A stretch of DNA of 64,000 nt from Thiohalocapsa sp. (GCA_028277725.1 JANQFX010000105.1:1-64000), one strand, 5' to 3'. Counted from the first letter of the stretch, positions 29,651 through 39,916 are shown. The notes: generated from the sequence alone by a model not told the origin. Translations and numbers: made by a program.

Positions 29651-30766
29651 ATGCATCAACACTCCATGAAAGTCCCCAAATCCATGCAGGACCGCTTCGC
29701 CGCGATCACGGAGGTGACGGATGCGGTCTGCGTGGAGCATCTGAACGATGAGTACGCGGAGCTGATCCGGGCCGCCGCGGCCGCCATGAGCCGCAAGCGC
29801 CCATCGCCTCTCGCGAAGGGCGCGGTTCGAAGCTGGGCCGCGGCCCTGACCCACGCCGTGGGCATGACCAACTTTCTGCAGGATCGGGACCGAACGCCGC
29901 ATCTGTCGGCCTCAGCGCTGTATTCGGCATTCGGCGTGAGCCAGAGCAATACCCTGACCAAGTCCAAGCAGATTCGCGACGCGCTCGGCATGACGCCGAT
30001 GCACCCGGACTGGTGCCTGCCATCCATGCTTGCCGACAATCCGGTGGTGTGGATGCTGGAGTCGGATGGAATCATCCTCGATGCGCGGCAGTTGCCGATG
30101 GAGCAGCAGGAGCATTTGGTTCAGGCGGGGGTGATTCCCTTCGTGCATCCCGATGCACGGCAAGCTGCGGATCTCGTGGAGCCTGCACCGGCATCTCAAC
30201 GAACCAACGGCGGAACCGCGACGAGTGCGCCGGGCGGCGCAGGTCGCGTCGACGGTTCTACGGAGGCGGGTAAACTCTCCGTACGCGTGTTGGATGTGGC
30301 AGACCCGCTGTTCGAGAGCGGCATCCCCCAGGAACACGCCGAGTTGATCATGTTGCTCGCGGTCACGAGTTGGAACGCAAGCAATCTCCGCGAGGTCGAT
30401 GCACAAGCGCTGTTGGGGCGCGTCGAAACCGAGCACCTCAGGGCGCTGACTGATGAGGCCCACGCGCAGTACCAAGCGACGACACAGATGCTCATCGCGC
30501 GCAAGCGAGCGCTGTATCCGGAGGACGGCCGCTATGTCGTCTCCTATCAACTCAGCCACGACGGCAAGGGTTGGTCGTTGCGCGTCGCCGGCGTGGCCGA
30601 TGCCCAGCAGTATCTGCGCAATCAGGCACCCCAGCAAATGGCGGCTCGGGCGGCAAACCCAGCATCAGGGCATGGCAGAAAGCCCGCCTCAGCCGCCCGA
30701 ACCCAACCGCCGATCAACCAGCTGACACTTCCGTTGGAGCGTGACGATCAGCGGGAAGACGCTTAA
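29651..30766 (+). CDS. DUF6398-like domain protein with extended C-terminus
   Basis: 371 aa; KVPKSMQDRFAAITEVTDAVCVEHLNDEYAELIRAAAAAMSRKRPSPL. Confidence 0.65.
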   Translation: MHQHSMKVPKSMQDRFAAITEVTDAVCVEHLNDEYAELIRAAAAAMSRKRPSPLAKGAVRSWAAALTHAVGMTNFLQDRDRTPHLSASALYSAFGVSQSNTLTKSKQIRDALGMTPMHPDWCLPSMLADNPVVWMLESDGIILDARQLPMEQQEHLVQAGVIPFVHPDARQAADLVEPAPASQRTNGGTATSAPGGAGRVDGSTEAGKLSVRVLDVADPLFESGIPQEHAELIMLLAVTSWNASNLREVDAQALLGRVETEHLRALTDEAHAQYQATTQMLIARKRALYPEDGRYVVSYQLSHDGKGWSLRVAGVADAQQYLRNQAPQQMAARAANPASGHGRKPASAARTQPPINQLTLPLERDDQREDA

Positions 30767-30875
30767 GGAAGGTTTGCCGAACTCACGATCAGGGTCGGAC
30801 ACACACACATGACCCTGGACTTGCAGGCCAGGCCACCGGAGCAGGCGAACCCATGACCACCAAACGGAGCCATCC

Positions 30876-31574
30876 ATGCCGGAAACCGATGCCTTGCTGT
30901 CCTGGTGGGCGTGGCCGGACTTCGCTCGGGTCGCGCTGGTGCTCGCCGCGGTCGCGGCGCTCGGCCTGCTGGTCGGCTTGGGCCTGCGGTGGCGACGTGG
31001 AGGTGTCGCGCGGAGGCCCAAGGCCCGTGCGGAGCGCCAGGCCATGAGCAACGTCCCGTCGCACCACGAAGAGTTCCCGACCCGGGCGCCGGACCCGGTG
31101 TTGCGCTTCCTGCATCGGGTGCTGCGGTTCGCGACCTATGTGCTGGCGATTGCGATGGTGGTGGTCATCCTTGAGGGCGTGGTCAGCGTCATCTATACCC
31201 TGTACATGACCATGTCGCAGCCGCCTCACTTCTTGATGCCGGACATCGTCAAGACCTTCGGCGTCTTCCTGGCCGTGCTCATCGCCTACGAGATCTTCTC
31301 CAACATCACGCTCTATCTGCGCACCGACGTATTCCCGGTGAAGCTGGTGGTGGCCACCGCGGTGATGGCCATTGCACGGAAGGTGATCGTGTTGGACATG
31401 ACCGAAACCACCGCCATGGACCTGATCGGCATCGCTGCGGTGGTGCTGTCGCTCGGCGTCGCCTACTGGCTGATCGCCCGGGTGGACGCCGAACAATACA
31501 CCCGAGGCGTTCCTACCGGCCGCGGACCATCGCGGGCGGACGGCTCCGCAGCAGGGATGCGTTCCGAGCACTGA
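30876..31574 (+). CDS. PsiE-like (phosphate-starvation-inducible) membrane protein
   Basis: Four TM segments, VLRFATYVLAIAMVVVILEGVVSVIYTLY... pattern. Confidence 0.7.
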   Translation: MPETDALLSWWAWPDFARVALVLAAVAALGLLVGLGLRWRRGGVARRPKARAERQAMSNVPSHHEEFPTRAPDPVLRFLHRVLRFATYVLAIAMVVVILEGVVSVIYTLYMTMSQPPHFLMPDIVKTFGVFLAVLIAYEIFSNITLYLRTDVFPVKLVVATAVMAIARKVIVLDMTETTAMDLIGIAAVVLSLGVAYWLIARVDAEQYTRGVPTGRGPSRADGSAAGMRSEH

Positions 31575-31612
31575 GGCGGACGGTCGGCACAAGGCCGCTT
31601 TCGACAGGGCGC

Positions 31613-32074
31613 GTGTCGACCACGGTCGACACCCAAGAATATGGAAGGACAACGATGATCCAGATCCCCCAATACCTTCAGATCTATATCGGCGCACTCA
31701 ATTCGGAGCTGGATCGGTTCTGGGCGCGGTTCAACGTGTTCTCCGCGGTGCAGATCCTCGCCGTCTCGGCGCTGTTCATGGCCTTCGACAACCTGCTGAT
31801 CCATCCGCACACGGCGCGGGCGGCCAATATGCTGCTGCTGCTGTGGTCCCTGACCGGGGCACTGATCATCTGGCGCTCCGTCGAGGTACAGCAACGACTG
31901 GTGACGGCCATCATCGCGGCGGAAACGAACCTGCCCGACGACGTCGGGCTGTTCCGCGAGGCCCTGCAATCGACCGGGCCGGCGCAGGTGTTCATGCAAC
32001 GGACCTGCTTCTCGTTTGCGGCGGTCTGCTGTGTGTTCTGGGGCGGCATGCTCTTCTTCGGCCCCTACGCCTGA
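31613..32074 (+). CDS. Small hypothetical membrane protein
   Basis: TM helices at NMLLLLWSLTGALIIW and CFSFAAVCCVFWGGMLFF; start may be 31655. Confidence 0.55.
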   Translation: MSTTVDTQEYGRTTMIQIPQYLQIYIGALNSELDRFWARFNVFSAVQILAVSALFMAFDNLLIHPHTARAANMLLLLWSLTGALIIWRSVEVQQRLVTAIIAAETNLPDDVGLFREALQSTGPAQVFMQRTCFSFAAVCCVFWGGMLFFGPYA

Positions 32075-32110
32075 ACCTTCCGCACGCGCCCATGGCGACC
32101 GACGACGCGC

Positions 32111-33280
32111 ATGCCGAGCAAGATTCGACTCGAAACGACCACGGAGCCCAGCCGACAGATGAGTAGACGCTCCGCACCCGAACAGCCGGTTGCAACCCTC
32201 CCGGTCCGGCCGATGCCGGGGCGCCGGGCAGCGCATCGAACGCCATTGCGTCCACTGGCCGGGGCCATGCTGCTGGCCGTCGCCCTGGGTATTGGCACAC
32301 CGGGCGCCGACGCGCTGGGCGCGAGCTTCGACTGCACCCGCGCCGGTACCCAAATCGAGAGAATGATCTGCGCCGATGCGGAGTTGAGCCGCCTGGACTC
32401 CGAACTCGGCGCCCTCTACACGCACGCACGCGGCACGGCGGGCAGCGACGGGGCAGCGCTGAAGCGCGACCAGCGCGCCTGGCTGAAGGAGCGCAACGCC
32501 TGCACCGATAGCGCCTGCCTGGCACGGGCCTACCGGGGGCGCATCGTCCAGCTCGGGGGCGACTCGGACCCCGACCCAGCCGGCGCGACGGCCTCCGCCG
32601 CCGCCACCCCGATGGGCGACCCCGAGACCCAGCGCACCGACGAGCAGGTGCGCATCACCCAGCAGGGCCCGGCGTTCGAGATCGACGCGTCCTATCCGCG
32701 CCTGGGGGGCAAGCGCGCGGCGACCGCCGAGGCGGTTCTTGCGGATGTGGTCGACGACCAAGTGGACAGCTTCCGCCGGAACTACCGGGACCTGCTCGCC
32801 GCGGGTGACGGCGCGCACCAGGGTCCGCCCTGGGCGCTGGAGATCAGTTGGGATGCACCCTACACGGCGCCGCGCTTCTGGGCCGTACCGCTCAGCATGT
32901 ACTTCTATACCGGTGGCGCCCACGGCGGCGTGCAACACCTGCCCGTGGTCATCGATCGCCGCGGCGGCCAACAGGTGCCGCCGAAGGGCCTGTTCCGACC
33001 CGGCAGCGCCTATCTCCAGGCGCTGTCCGACTACAGCTATGGGGCCCTCGCGGGGCAGGAGGCCTTCAGCGGCGGGCAGGAGTGGCTGCGCGAGGGCACC
33101 GCGCCCAACGCGGAGAACTACCAGACGATCCTGCCGCTGGCCGATGGGCTGCACGTGATCTTCGAGCAGTACCAGGTCGGCCCCTACGCCATCGGCTTCC
33201 ACGAGGTGACGGTGCCCTACGCCGAGCTGCGCGGCCTGCTCAACCCGGACCTCTTCCCCGATCAGGCAAGGGCGCCCTAG
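32111..33280 (+). CDS. LprI-like N-domain plus RsiV/DUF3298-like C-domain protein
   Basis: SFDCTRAGTQIERMICADAELSRLDSELGALY...QRAWLKERNAC; YFYTGGAHGGVQHLPVVIDRRGGQQV. Confidence 0.75.
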   Translation: MPSKIRLETTTEPSRQMSRRSAPEQPVATLPVRPMPGRRAAHRTPLRPLAGAMLLAVALGIGTPGADALGASFDCTRAGTQIERMICADAELSRLDSELGALYTHARGTAGSDGAALKRDQRAWLKERNACTDSACLARAYRGRIVQLGGDSDPDPAGATASAAATPMGDPETQRTDEQVRITQQGPAFEIDASYPRLGGKRAATAEAVLADVVDDQVDSFRRNYRDLLAAGDGAHQGPPWALEISWDAPYTAPRFWAVPLSMYFYTGGAHGGVQHLPVVIDRRGGQQVPPKGLFRPGSAYLQALSDYSYGALAGQEAFSGGQEWLREGTAPNAENYQTILPLADGLHVIFEQYQVGPYAIGFHEVTVPYAELRGLLNPDLFPDQARAP

Positions 33281-33400
33281 CCGCCCGAGCACAACCGACC
33301 GGCTGCAAGCGCAGGGTCGCACGACATCGAACCCCGGCACCCTGCGCCGGCACGACCTGACAACACCAACCCGCACACCGACCGATTGGAGGACCAACCG

Positions 33401-34801
33401 ATGCTGAACTGGGACGACCCCCTCGCCAACACCGGCGCCCGCGCCCCGCGCCCCGCGCAGCGCGACACCAACCCCGCCGCCTTCAGCCCCGCCGAGGGGA
33501 CGGACGACGACTTCGACCTCGCCCCCGAACAGCCCGCGACGGCCCGGACCGAGCCCCCGTCCGTACGTCCGGGCGATGGCATCGTCGGCAACGAGGCCCT
33601 GATGCGCACCGCCGGCGCCGCACCTGTCGTCGACCCCAACCCGCTGCCGGCCCAGCCCTCATTGCTCGACGAGACGCAGGCGCAGCCGATGAGCAGGTCC
33701 CGCACGGACACTGGCGCGGAAACAGGCGCAGACGCGGGCATCGCCGGCGGCGCCACCGGGCTCGAAGACCTGGAAATGGGCGCCGGCCGCCTGCGCGTGG
33801 ACGACAAGCGCATCATCAACTGCAAGGCCGATCTGAACCAACTCGTCCCCTTCAAGTACGACTGGGCCTGGCAGAAGTACCTGGACGGCTGCGCCAACCA
33901 CTGGATGCCGCAAGAGATCAACATGAACGCGGACGTCGCGCTCTGGAAGGACCCGAACGGCCTTACCGACGACGAGCGCACCATCATCAAGCGCAACCTG
34001 GGCTTCTTCTCCACCGCCGACAGCCTGGTGGCCAATAACCTGGTGTTGGCCGTCTACCGCCACATCACCAACCCGGAGTGCCGCCAGTACCTGCTGCGCC
34101 AGGCCTTCGAGGAGGCCCTGCACACCCACGCCTACCAGTACGTCGTCGAGAGCCTGGGGCTGGACGAGGGCGAGATCTTCAACATGTACCGCGAAGTGCC
34201 CTCGGTGGCGCGCAAGGCCGAATGGGCCCTGCCCTTCACCCAATACCTGGCGGACCCGCACTTCCACACCGGCACGCCCGAGAACGACCGGCGCCTGCTG
34301 CGCGAGCTGGTCGCCTTCTATGTCATCTTCGAGGGCATCTTCTTCTACGTCGGCTTCGTGCAGGTGCTGAGCATGGGGCGGCGCAACAAGATGACCGGCA
34401 CCGCCGAGCAGTTCCAGTACATCCTGCGCGATGAGTCCATGCACATGAACTTCGGCATCGACGTCATCAACCAGATCAAGATCGAGAACCCGCACATCTG
34501 GACCCAGGCCTTCAAACAGGAACTGGTGGACATGATCCGCGACGCCGTTGCGCTGGAATCCCAGTACGCCCACGACACCATGCCCCGCGGCGTGCTCGGC
34601 CTCAACGCCCCGATGTTCGAGGAATACCTCCAGTTCATCGCCAACCGCCGCTGCGCCCAGATCGGCCTGCCGGAGCAGTACCCGGGCGCCAACAACCCCT
34701 TCCCGTGGATGAGCGAGGTGCTGGACCTCAAGAAGGAAAAGAACTTCTTCGAGACCCGCGTGACGGAGTATCAGACGGGTGGGGCCCTAAGTTGGGACTA
34801 G
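33401..34801 (+). CDS. nrdB: Ribonucleoside-diphosphate reductase subunit beta (class Ia)
   Basis: MLNWDDPLA; diiron ligand region [39 protein letters not shown]. Confidence 0.95.
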   Translation: MLNWDDPLANTGARAPRPAQRDTNPAAFSPAEGTDDDFDLAPEQPATARTEPPSVRPGDGIVGNEALMRTAGAAPVVDPNPLPAQPSLLDETQAQPMSRSRTDTGAETGADAGIAGGATGLEDLEMGAGRLRVDDKRIINCKADLNQLVPFKYDWAWQKYLDGCANHWMPQEINMNADVALWKDPNGLTDDERTIIKRNLGFFSTADSLVANNLVLAVYRHITNPECRQYLLRQAFEEALHTHAYQYVVESLGLDEGEIFNMYREVPSVARKAEWALPFTQYLADPHFHTGTPENDRRLLRELVAFYVIFEGIFFYVGFVQVLSMGRRNKMTGTAEQFQYILRDESMHMNFGIDVINQIKIENPHIWTQAFKQELVDMIRDAVALESQYAHDTMPRGVLGLNAPMFEEYLQFIANRRCAQIGLPEQYPGANNPFPWMSEVLDLKKEKNFFETRVTEYQTGGALSWD

Positions 34802-34847
34802 GGCTTTGGGACTAGGGCTTTGGGATTAGGGCTTTGGGATTAGGACC
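34792..34847 (+). repeat. Tandem array of four 14-bp units (ttgggaYtagggct)
   Basis: ttgggactagggct x2, ttgggattagggct, ttgggattaggacc; starts inside the last codons of nrdB. Confidence 0.9.
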
Positions 34848-34948
34848 CTTGCGATCGATCGGCAGTGCCAGTTTCCCTGCCGGCGCTCCGCGCGTCCGCC
34901 CGCCATCCACCCGCCTGCACTAGGCCGCCCAGACTCACCGAGAACCCG

Positions 34949-34972
34949 ATGTACGTTATAATCGACGTACAT
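34949..34972. promoter_or_regulatory. Palindromic operator/promoter atgtacgt-tataatcg-acgtacat
   Basis: Perfect 8-bp inverted repeat flanking a TATAAT -10-like sequence. Confidence 0.65.
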
Positions 34973-35002
34973 CAATCTGAACGTATTCCAAGAAGACAAC
35001 TC

Positions 35003-35776
35003 ATGCAGGCAGTCCCCGGCGACATCATCGCCCCGACCGAGGTGGTCGGCCGCGACCGGCTCATCGAGCGCCTGTGGGCCGCGCTGGAAGGGCAGAGCCT
35101 AGTGCTGACGGCCGAGCGGCGCATGGGCAAGACCACGGTGATCCGCAAGATGACGGCCGAGCCAAGGTCGGGCTTGCGTGCGCTCCTCTTGGACGTGGAG
35201 CGGGTCAGCACACCCGCGGAACTGGTGGAACGCACCGCGCAGGCGATCGGCAGCCACCTCGGCGCATCCGACCAGGCACGGCGCTGGCTCCAAGACCTCT
35301 GGTCGACGCTGGGCGGAACCGAGGTCTCTGGCGTGTTCAAGCTGCCCGGTGCCAAGGGCCTGCCCTGGAAGACGGCCCTGGAACGGCTGCTCGGCGGGCT
35401 CGCCAACAACACCAATCAGCAATTCGTTCTGATCTGGGACGAGTTCCCCTGGGCCTTGCAGAAGATCGCCCGCGGCGAAGGGGAGGCCGTCGTCGTCGAG
35501 CTGCTCGACGCCCTGCGTGGGCTGCGTCAGACCCACCCGCGCCTGCGCGTCGATTTCCAGCCCGACAACGACACAGCCCGCGCCCTCTGCGCCAGCGACC
35601 ACGAGCCGCTGCGCCGGCTGCTGAAGCTGATGCAGCGCGACCACTACCTGGCCCAGGACGCCGGCGGGCGCTTCGGCTTCCGCTTTCCGCTGATCCGCCG
35701 CTGGTGGCGGCTGGACCTGGGTCTGGGGCCGCTGCCGACGGCGGACGGCAACCCAGCGCCGGAGGCCGCCCCATGA
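35003..35776 (+). CDS. P-loop NTPase (archaeal-type/AAA ATPase), first gene of ATPase pair
   Basis: VVGRDRLIERLWAALEGQSLVLTAERRMGKTTVIRKM Walker A; FVLIWDEFPWAL Walker B; C-terminal DHYLAQDAGGRFGFRFPLIRRWWRLDLGL. Start trimmed from 34865. Confidence 0.8.
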   Translation: MQAVPGDIIAPTEVVGRDRLIERLWAALEGQSLVLTAERRMGKTTVIRKMTAEPRSGLRALLLDVERVSTPAELVERTAQAIGSHLGASDQARRWLQDLWSTLGGTEVSGVFKLPGAKGLPWKTALERLLGGLANNTNQQFVLIWDEFPWALQKIARGEGEAVVVELLDALRGLRQTHPRLRVDFQPDNDTARALCASDHEPLRRLLKLMQRDHYLAQDAGGRFGFRFPLIRRWWRLDLGLGPLPTADGNPAPEAAP

Positions 35777-38445
35777 CCCTCGATCACTCCGCCTTCACCC
35801 CGAGCGACCCGGACAAGCTGGAGGCCCTGTTCGTCGCCCGCGAGCCGCTTGCGACCAGCCTGATGGCCAGCATCCGCGACAGCGCGCTGAGCGAGAACAA
35901 GCACCAGCGCCTATTGGTAGGCCCGCGCGGCATCGGCAAGACCCACCTGATCACGCTGCTGCAGCATCGGGTGCGCGCCGATGTGGAGATCGACGCCCGG
36001 CTGCGCATCGCCTGGCTGCCGGAGGACCCCTATGTGCCGGGCTATGCCCAGCTGCTGGCGCTGATCCTGCGCCGGCTGCGCGACGACGAACCGGACCTGG
36101 GCTGGCTCGACCAGCGCCTGGAGGCGGTGCTCGACGTCGCCGACACCGGCCATCAGGAGGCCATGCTGGAGGGCCTGATCGGCGAGGCCCTGCAAGACCC
36201 GGCCGGCCCGCGTACCCTGCTGCTGCTGGCGGAGAACCTGGACGACCTGCTCGCGGACCTGCGCCCGGACGGCCAGCACAAGCTGCGCGCCCTGATCCAG
36301 AACACCGGCCGCATCGCCGTCATCGCCACCACCACCAGCCTCACCGACCCGCTGACCAAGAAGAGCGAGCCCTTCCACGGCTTCTTCCGCACCCAGCGCC
36401 TCGAACCCTTCGGCGTCGAGGACGCCGCCGCGCTGCTGGCCCGGCTCTCCGAGCACGCCGGCGACCCCGCGCTGGCGGACCTGATCTGGAGCCCCCTTGG
36501 CCTGGCCCGGGTGCGCGCCGTGCACTACCTGGCCGGCGGCAACCCGCGGGTCTACGTCATCTTCCACGACTTTCTGACCCGCGAGTCTCTGGACGAGCTG
36601 GTCACACCATTCAAGAAGCTGATGGAGGAGCTGACCCCCTACTACCAGGCGCGCATGGCCGGGCTCGCGCCCTTGCAGCGGGGCATCCTCGACACCCTGC
36701 GCCGGCTGCGCGCCGCGGTGCCGGTGAAGACCATCGCCCGCGAGGTCATGGTCACCCCGCAGAGCGCCTCCACCCAGCTCGGCAAGCTGGCGGAGCTGGG
36801 CTATGTGCTGATGGCCGACAGCATCGGCCGCAACAACTACTACGAGCTGCGCGAGCCGCTGATGCGGCTGTGCCTGGAGATCAAGGAGCAGCGCGGCGAG
36901 ACCATCCCGCTCTTCATCGACTTCCTGCGCATCTGGTACTCCAGCCGCGAGCTGGCCGAGCTGGCGGGCGCCGGGGCCGATAGCAATCTGGAGCGTGGAC
37001 ACCTGCTGGCCGCCGCCGAACTGGCCAAGCTGGAGCCGGACCCGCTGCGCCAGTCGTTGGATCAGGCGTACCGGCGTGCCATCGAAGAGGGGGATCACCA
37101 GCGGGCGCTGGCGGAGATCGACTGCGCGTTGGAGCGGGACCCGGATGATAAGGCGTGCTGGCAGCGCAAGGCGTCTTGCCTTGAGACGCTCGGCGCGCCG
37201 CTGGAGGAGCGACTTGCCTGTTGGCGGCGCGTGACCGCGATCGATCCGGACGACATGATCGGCTGGGCCTGGCAGGACGTGATTCTGGCTGAGCTGGGGC
37301 GTATAGACGAGGCCCTGGAAGCCTCCAGTCGCGCACTGGAGCTGGAGCCCGATGATCCGGTGCTGAACCGCAACCACGGCTGGAATCTGAAGCGCGCGGG
37401 ACGCCATGCCGAGGCGCGGCGATACCTGGAGCGCACGATGGAGCTGGCCGGGGAGCCCGAGACCGCGGCGGACTGGCATCGGCGCGCGAACGACCTGCAG
37501 GTGCTCGATCGGCATGACGAATCCACGCGCAGCTGCGCGAAGGCGTTGGCCCTGGAGCCACGCCGAATTGAAGCTTGGAACCACCTCCTCGCCGTCTCGC
37601 AAGAACAAGGGCGCTTGCGGACGAACAAGCGCATCGTCGATAGGCTGGCCGAGTTGATGCCCGAGTCGGCGCCCCTGCGGGTCTACCGCGGCATTGCGAG
37701 CCGCGGCCTCGGCGATCTCGAAACCGCCATCGACGACCACAAGCGAGCGGCCGAGATCGATCCCGCACTCGATAGCGCCGGTGAGCCGGCGACCTACTTC
37801 AGAGCATTGGACCTGGCATTGTCGGGACGCCACGCGGAGGCACTGACCCTGTTGGAGAAGCCTCAGCCCGGCTACAACGCGGAATACACCGTCTGGCACG
37901 CCCTGCAACACGCCGACACCCTGCTCTGGCTCGACCGCTGGGACGAGGGCCGCACCGCCCTCCACCGACTCCTGGCCGAAACCCGGCCGCCAGTCTGGTC
38001 GGGCAAGAATCTGGTGCCTGTCCGCTGGCTGCCGGCCCGCACCCAAAGCCCCCAGGTCTGGCGCCGCTACATCACCCTCTGGCTCGACCTGTTCGCCCAG
38101 CACGAGCTGCTGACCGAGCTGGGCGAGGCCCTAGTCCGCAGCCTGCGCACCCTGGCTATCGCCTGGATCCCGGACCAGACCGCCCGCGCCTGGCTCGACA
38201 CCTGGCGCGAGCTGGCCGGCGACACGCCGCAGCTGCAACTGCCGCTGCGGCTGCTGGCCGCCGGTGTCGACTACAAGGCCAAGCAACGCCCGGAGGCGCT
38301 GCTGGCCCTGCCCCGCGAGGAACGCGGGCTGCTGGAGCCTTGGCTTTCGAACCTGTTCCGCACCGAGCCGGACGAGTTGGACCGGGAGCTGGATGCCCTG
38401 CTGGTCGCCGTCGAGCGCAAGCTCGCCGAGGAGGCGCGGGCCTAG
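35773..38445 (+). CDS. ATP-binding protein with winged-helix and TPR repeats (STAND-like architecture)
   Basis: HQRLLVGPRGIGKTHLITLL Walker A; VKTIAREVMVTPQSASTQLGKLAELGYVL wHTH; C-terminal TPR-like repeats; ATGA overlap with the upstream ATPase. Confidence 0.82.
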   Translation: MTLDHSAFTPSDPDKLEALFVAREPLATSLMASIRDSALSENKHQRLLVGPRGIGKTHLITLLQHRVRADVEIDARLRIAWLPEDPYVPGYAQLLALILRRLRDDEPDLGWLDQRLEAVLDVADTGHQEAMLEGLIGEALQDPAGPRTLLLLAENLDDLLADLRPDGQHKLRALIQNTGRIAVIATTTSLTDPLTKKSEPFHGFFRTQRLEPFGVEDAAALLARLSEHAGDPALADLIWSPLGLARVRAVHYLAGGNPRVYVIFHDFLTRESLDELVTPFKKLMEELTPYYQARMAGLAPLQRGILDTLRRLRAAVPVKTIAREVMVTPQSASTQLGKLAELGYVLMADSIGRNNYYELREPLMRLCLEIKEQRGETIPLFIDFLRIWYSSRELAELAGAGADSNLERGHLLAAAELAKLEPDPLRQSLDQAYRRAIEEGDHQRALAEIDCALERDPDDKACWQRKASCLETLGAPLEERLACWRRVTAIDPDDMIGWAWQDVILAELGRIDEALEASSRALELEPDDPVLNRNHGWNLKRAGRHAEARRYLERTMELAGEPETAADWHRRANDLQVLDRHDESTRSCAKALALEPRRIEAWNHLLAVSQEQGRLRTNKRIVDRLAELMPESAPLRVYRGIASRGLGDLETAIDDHKRAAEIDPALDSAGEPATYFRALDLALSGRHAEALTLLEKPQPGYNAEYTVWHALQHADTLLWLDRWDEGRTALHRLLAETRPPVWSGKNLVPVRWLPARTQSPQVWRRYITLWLDLFAQHELLTELGEALVRSLRTLAIAWIPDQTARAWLDTWRELAGDTPQLQLPLRLLAAGVDYKAKQRPEALLALPREERGLLEPWLSNLFRTEPDELDRELDALLVAVERKLAEEARA

Positions 38446-38689
38446 CGGCGTTGGCCCCGATGCATGCGGAGCGGGCGCATCCGCCGCGCGACCAAGGACG
38501 CATGACGGACAAGCACGTAGACCGGGAAAGCGATCCCCAGGCCCTGCGTCCGAGGCCTCTGCCGGAGGATGGGCAAAGCGCTAGCGTGCCCATCCTCCGC
38601 CTCGGCGCCCTGATGGGCTCGGCCTAGCGGCCTATGCCCATCCTACGAACAGTGCGTGCCCGATGTCGTAGCGTAGTCGCGGTTGTACC

Positions 38690-39916
38690 TCACCGGCAAC
38701 TCACCTCTACCCGCCGATTCAGCGCCCGCCCGGTCTCGCTCCCGTTGTCCGCAATGGGCTCAAGCTCACCCCGGCCCTTCGCGTTCAGTTGATCACGGGC
38801 GATGCCGCGCTCGACCAACGCCGCGGCGACGGCCTCGGCGCGTCGGCGGGAGAGGTCGTCGTTGTAGGCTTCGGCGCCCTCGCTGGAGGTGTGGCCGATG
38901 AGGGTGACGGAACGCGCTTCGCCTGATTCCAGCCCGGCCGCCAGTCCAGCCGCCAGGTCGTCCAGCAGGGCTGCCGACTCGGGCCTCAGCGTAGCGGCGT
39001 CGAAATCGAAACGGATGCCGTGGATGATGGACCCGCCGCCCAGGGCCTCCACGGGCTGCTCGGAGCAGGCCGTGGTCACCGCCGGCGAGGCCGCGCCCGT
39101 GTAGAGCCGGAACGGCGCGCCGTTGGTGGAGGCGACGCCGGTGATGGCGCCGTCGGCGTCCACCGCCAGGACGAAGGTGCTCGGGATGCCAGCGCTGCGC
39201 GTCCGGCCGGTGGCATAGAGCACGTTGCCCCCCACGGTGCCGGTCAGCTCGCCGTCGCGGTCGTAGCAGCCGGACACTCGGGCGCCGTCTTGGGCGAGTT
39301 CCAGCAGCACGCCGCGGCCCTTCCATGTGCCGTTGAAGGCCCTGGACAGCGACGGCGTCTCCTGGGTGCCGTGGCCTATGATCTCGCTGAACTCGAAAAA
39401 GGTCTTGTCCCGTTGGATGTCTAGGCTACCCGTGAGGGTGAGTCGCACCCAGCGCACCGGTTTCGGATCAGTGACGTCAAGCTCTGTGCTCCGGCCGCGT
39501 TCTGGGTGCAGGCTGAGTGTCGTCGCGGCCAAGGGCTCGAAAGGCCCTTCGGGGCCGACGTCGCTGCCGGCGATCTCCACTGCGCCCGAGAAGGTCTGCG
39601 AGGGGCTCGGCGTTTCCAGCACATTGGGCACCGCGAAGGACTCGAACACGGTGCTCGCCGGAAGCGCAAAGACCATGTCGAGCCGCGTCTGCTCGCCGCA
39701 GGGCTTGGGCGTGACGACGAAGCCCCGTGCATCTCCGTCCACCGCGGCGATGGCCTGCTCCATGCCGACCCGCAGGGCCGCGGCATCGCCGCCCAGGGAC
39801 ACCGGAACCGCTCCGTGAGCGAGCGTAAGGTAGTCCACAGGCGCAGCCTCTTGAGCATGGGTCGACGGCGCGCAGAAGACAGCGGCCAGCGTTGCGACGC
39901 AGGGCAGGACGGGCAT
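38690..39916 (-). CDS. OmpA family protein
   Basis: C-terminal IRFDFDAATLRPESAALLDDLAAGL...TLIGHTSSEGAEAYNDDLSRRRAEAV...GRALNRRVEVSCR. Confidence 0.88.
   Translation of the reverse strand: MPVLPCVATLAAVFCAPSTHAQEAAPVDYLTLAHGAVPVSLGGDAAALRVGMEQAIAAVDGDARGFVVTPKPCGEQTRLDMVFALPASTVFESFAVPNVLETPSPSQTFSGAVEIAGSDVGPEGPFEPLAATTLSLHPERGRSTELDVTDPKPVRWVRLTLTGSLDIQRDKTFFEFSEIIGHGTQETPSLSRAFNGTWKGRGVLLELAQDGARVSGCYDRDGELTGTVGGNVLYATGRTRSAGIPSTFVLAVDADGAITGVASTNGAPFRLYTGAASPAVTTACSEQPVEALGGGSIIHGIRFDFDAATLRPESAALLDDLAAGLAAGLESGEARSVTLIGHTSSEGAEAYNDDLSRRRAEAVAAALVERGIARDQLNAKGRGELEPIADNGSETGRALNRRVEVSCR

Noticed and set aside
31463-33397. 644-aa minus-strand ORF
   Set aside because: Antisense to better supported plus-strand genes (LprI/DUF3298 protein, membrane proteins); no recognisable domain.
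35074-35772. N-terminal 233 aa of the 1123-aa ORF upstream of the TPR NTPase
   Set aside because: Wrong frame over the preceding ATPase gene; the real start is ATG at 35773.
35911-38103. 730-aa minus-strand ORF
   Set aside because: Antisense shadow of the TPR NTPase gene.
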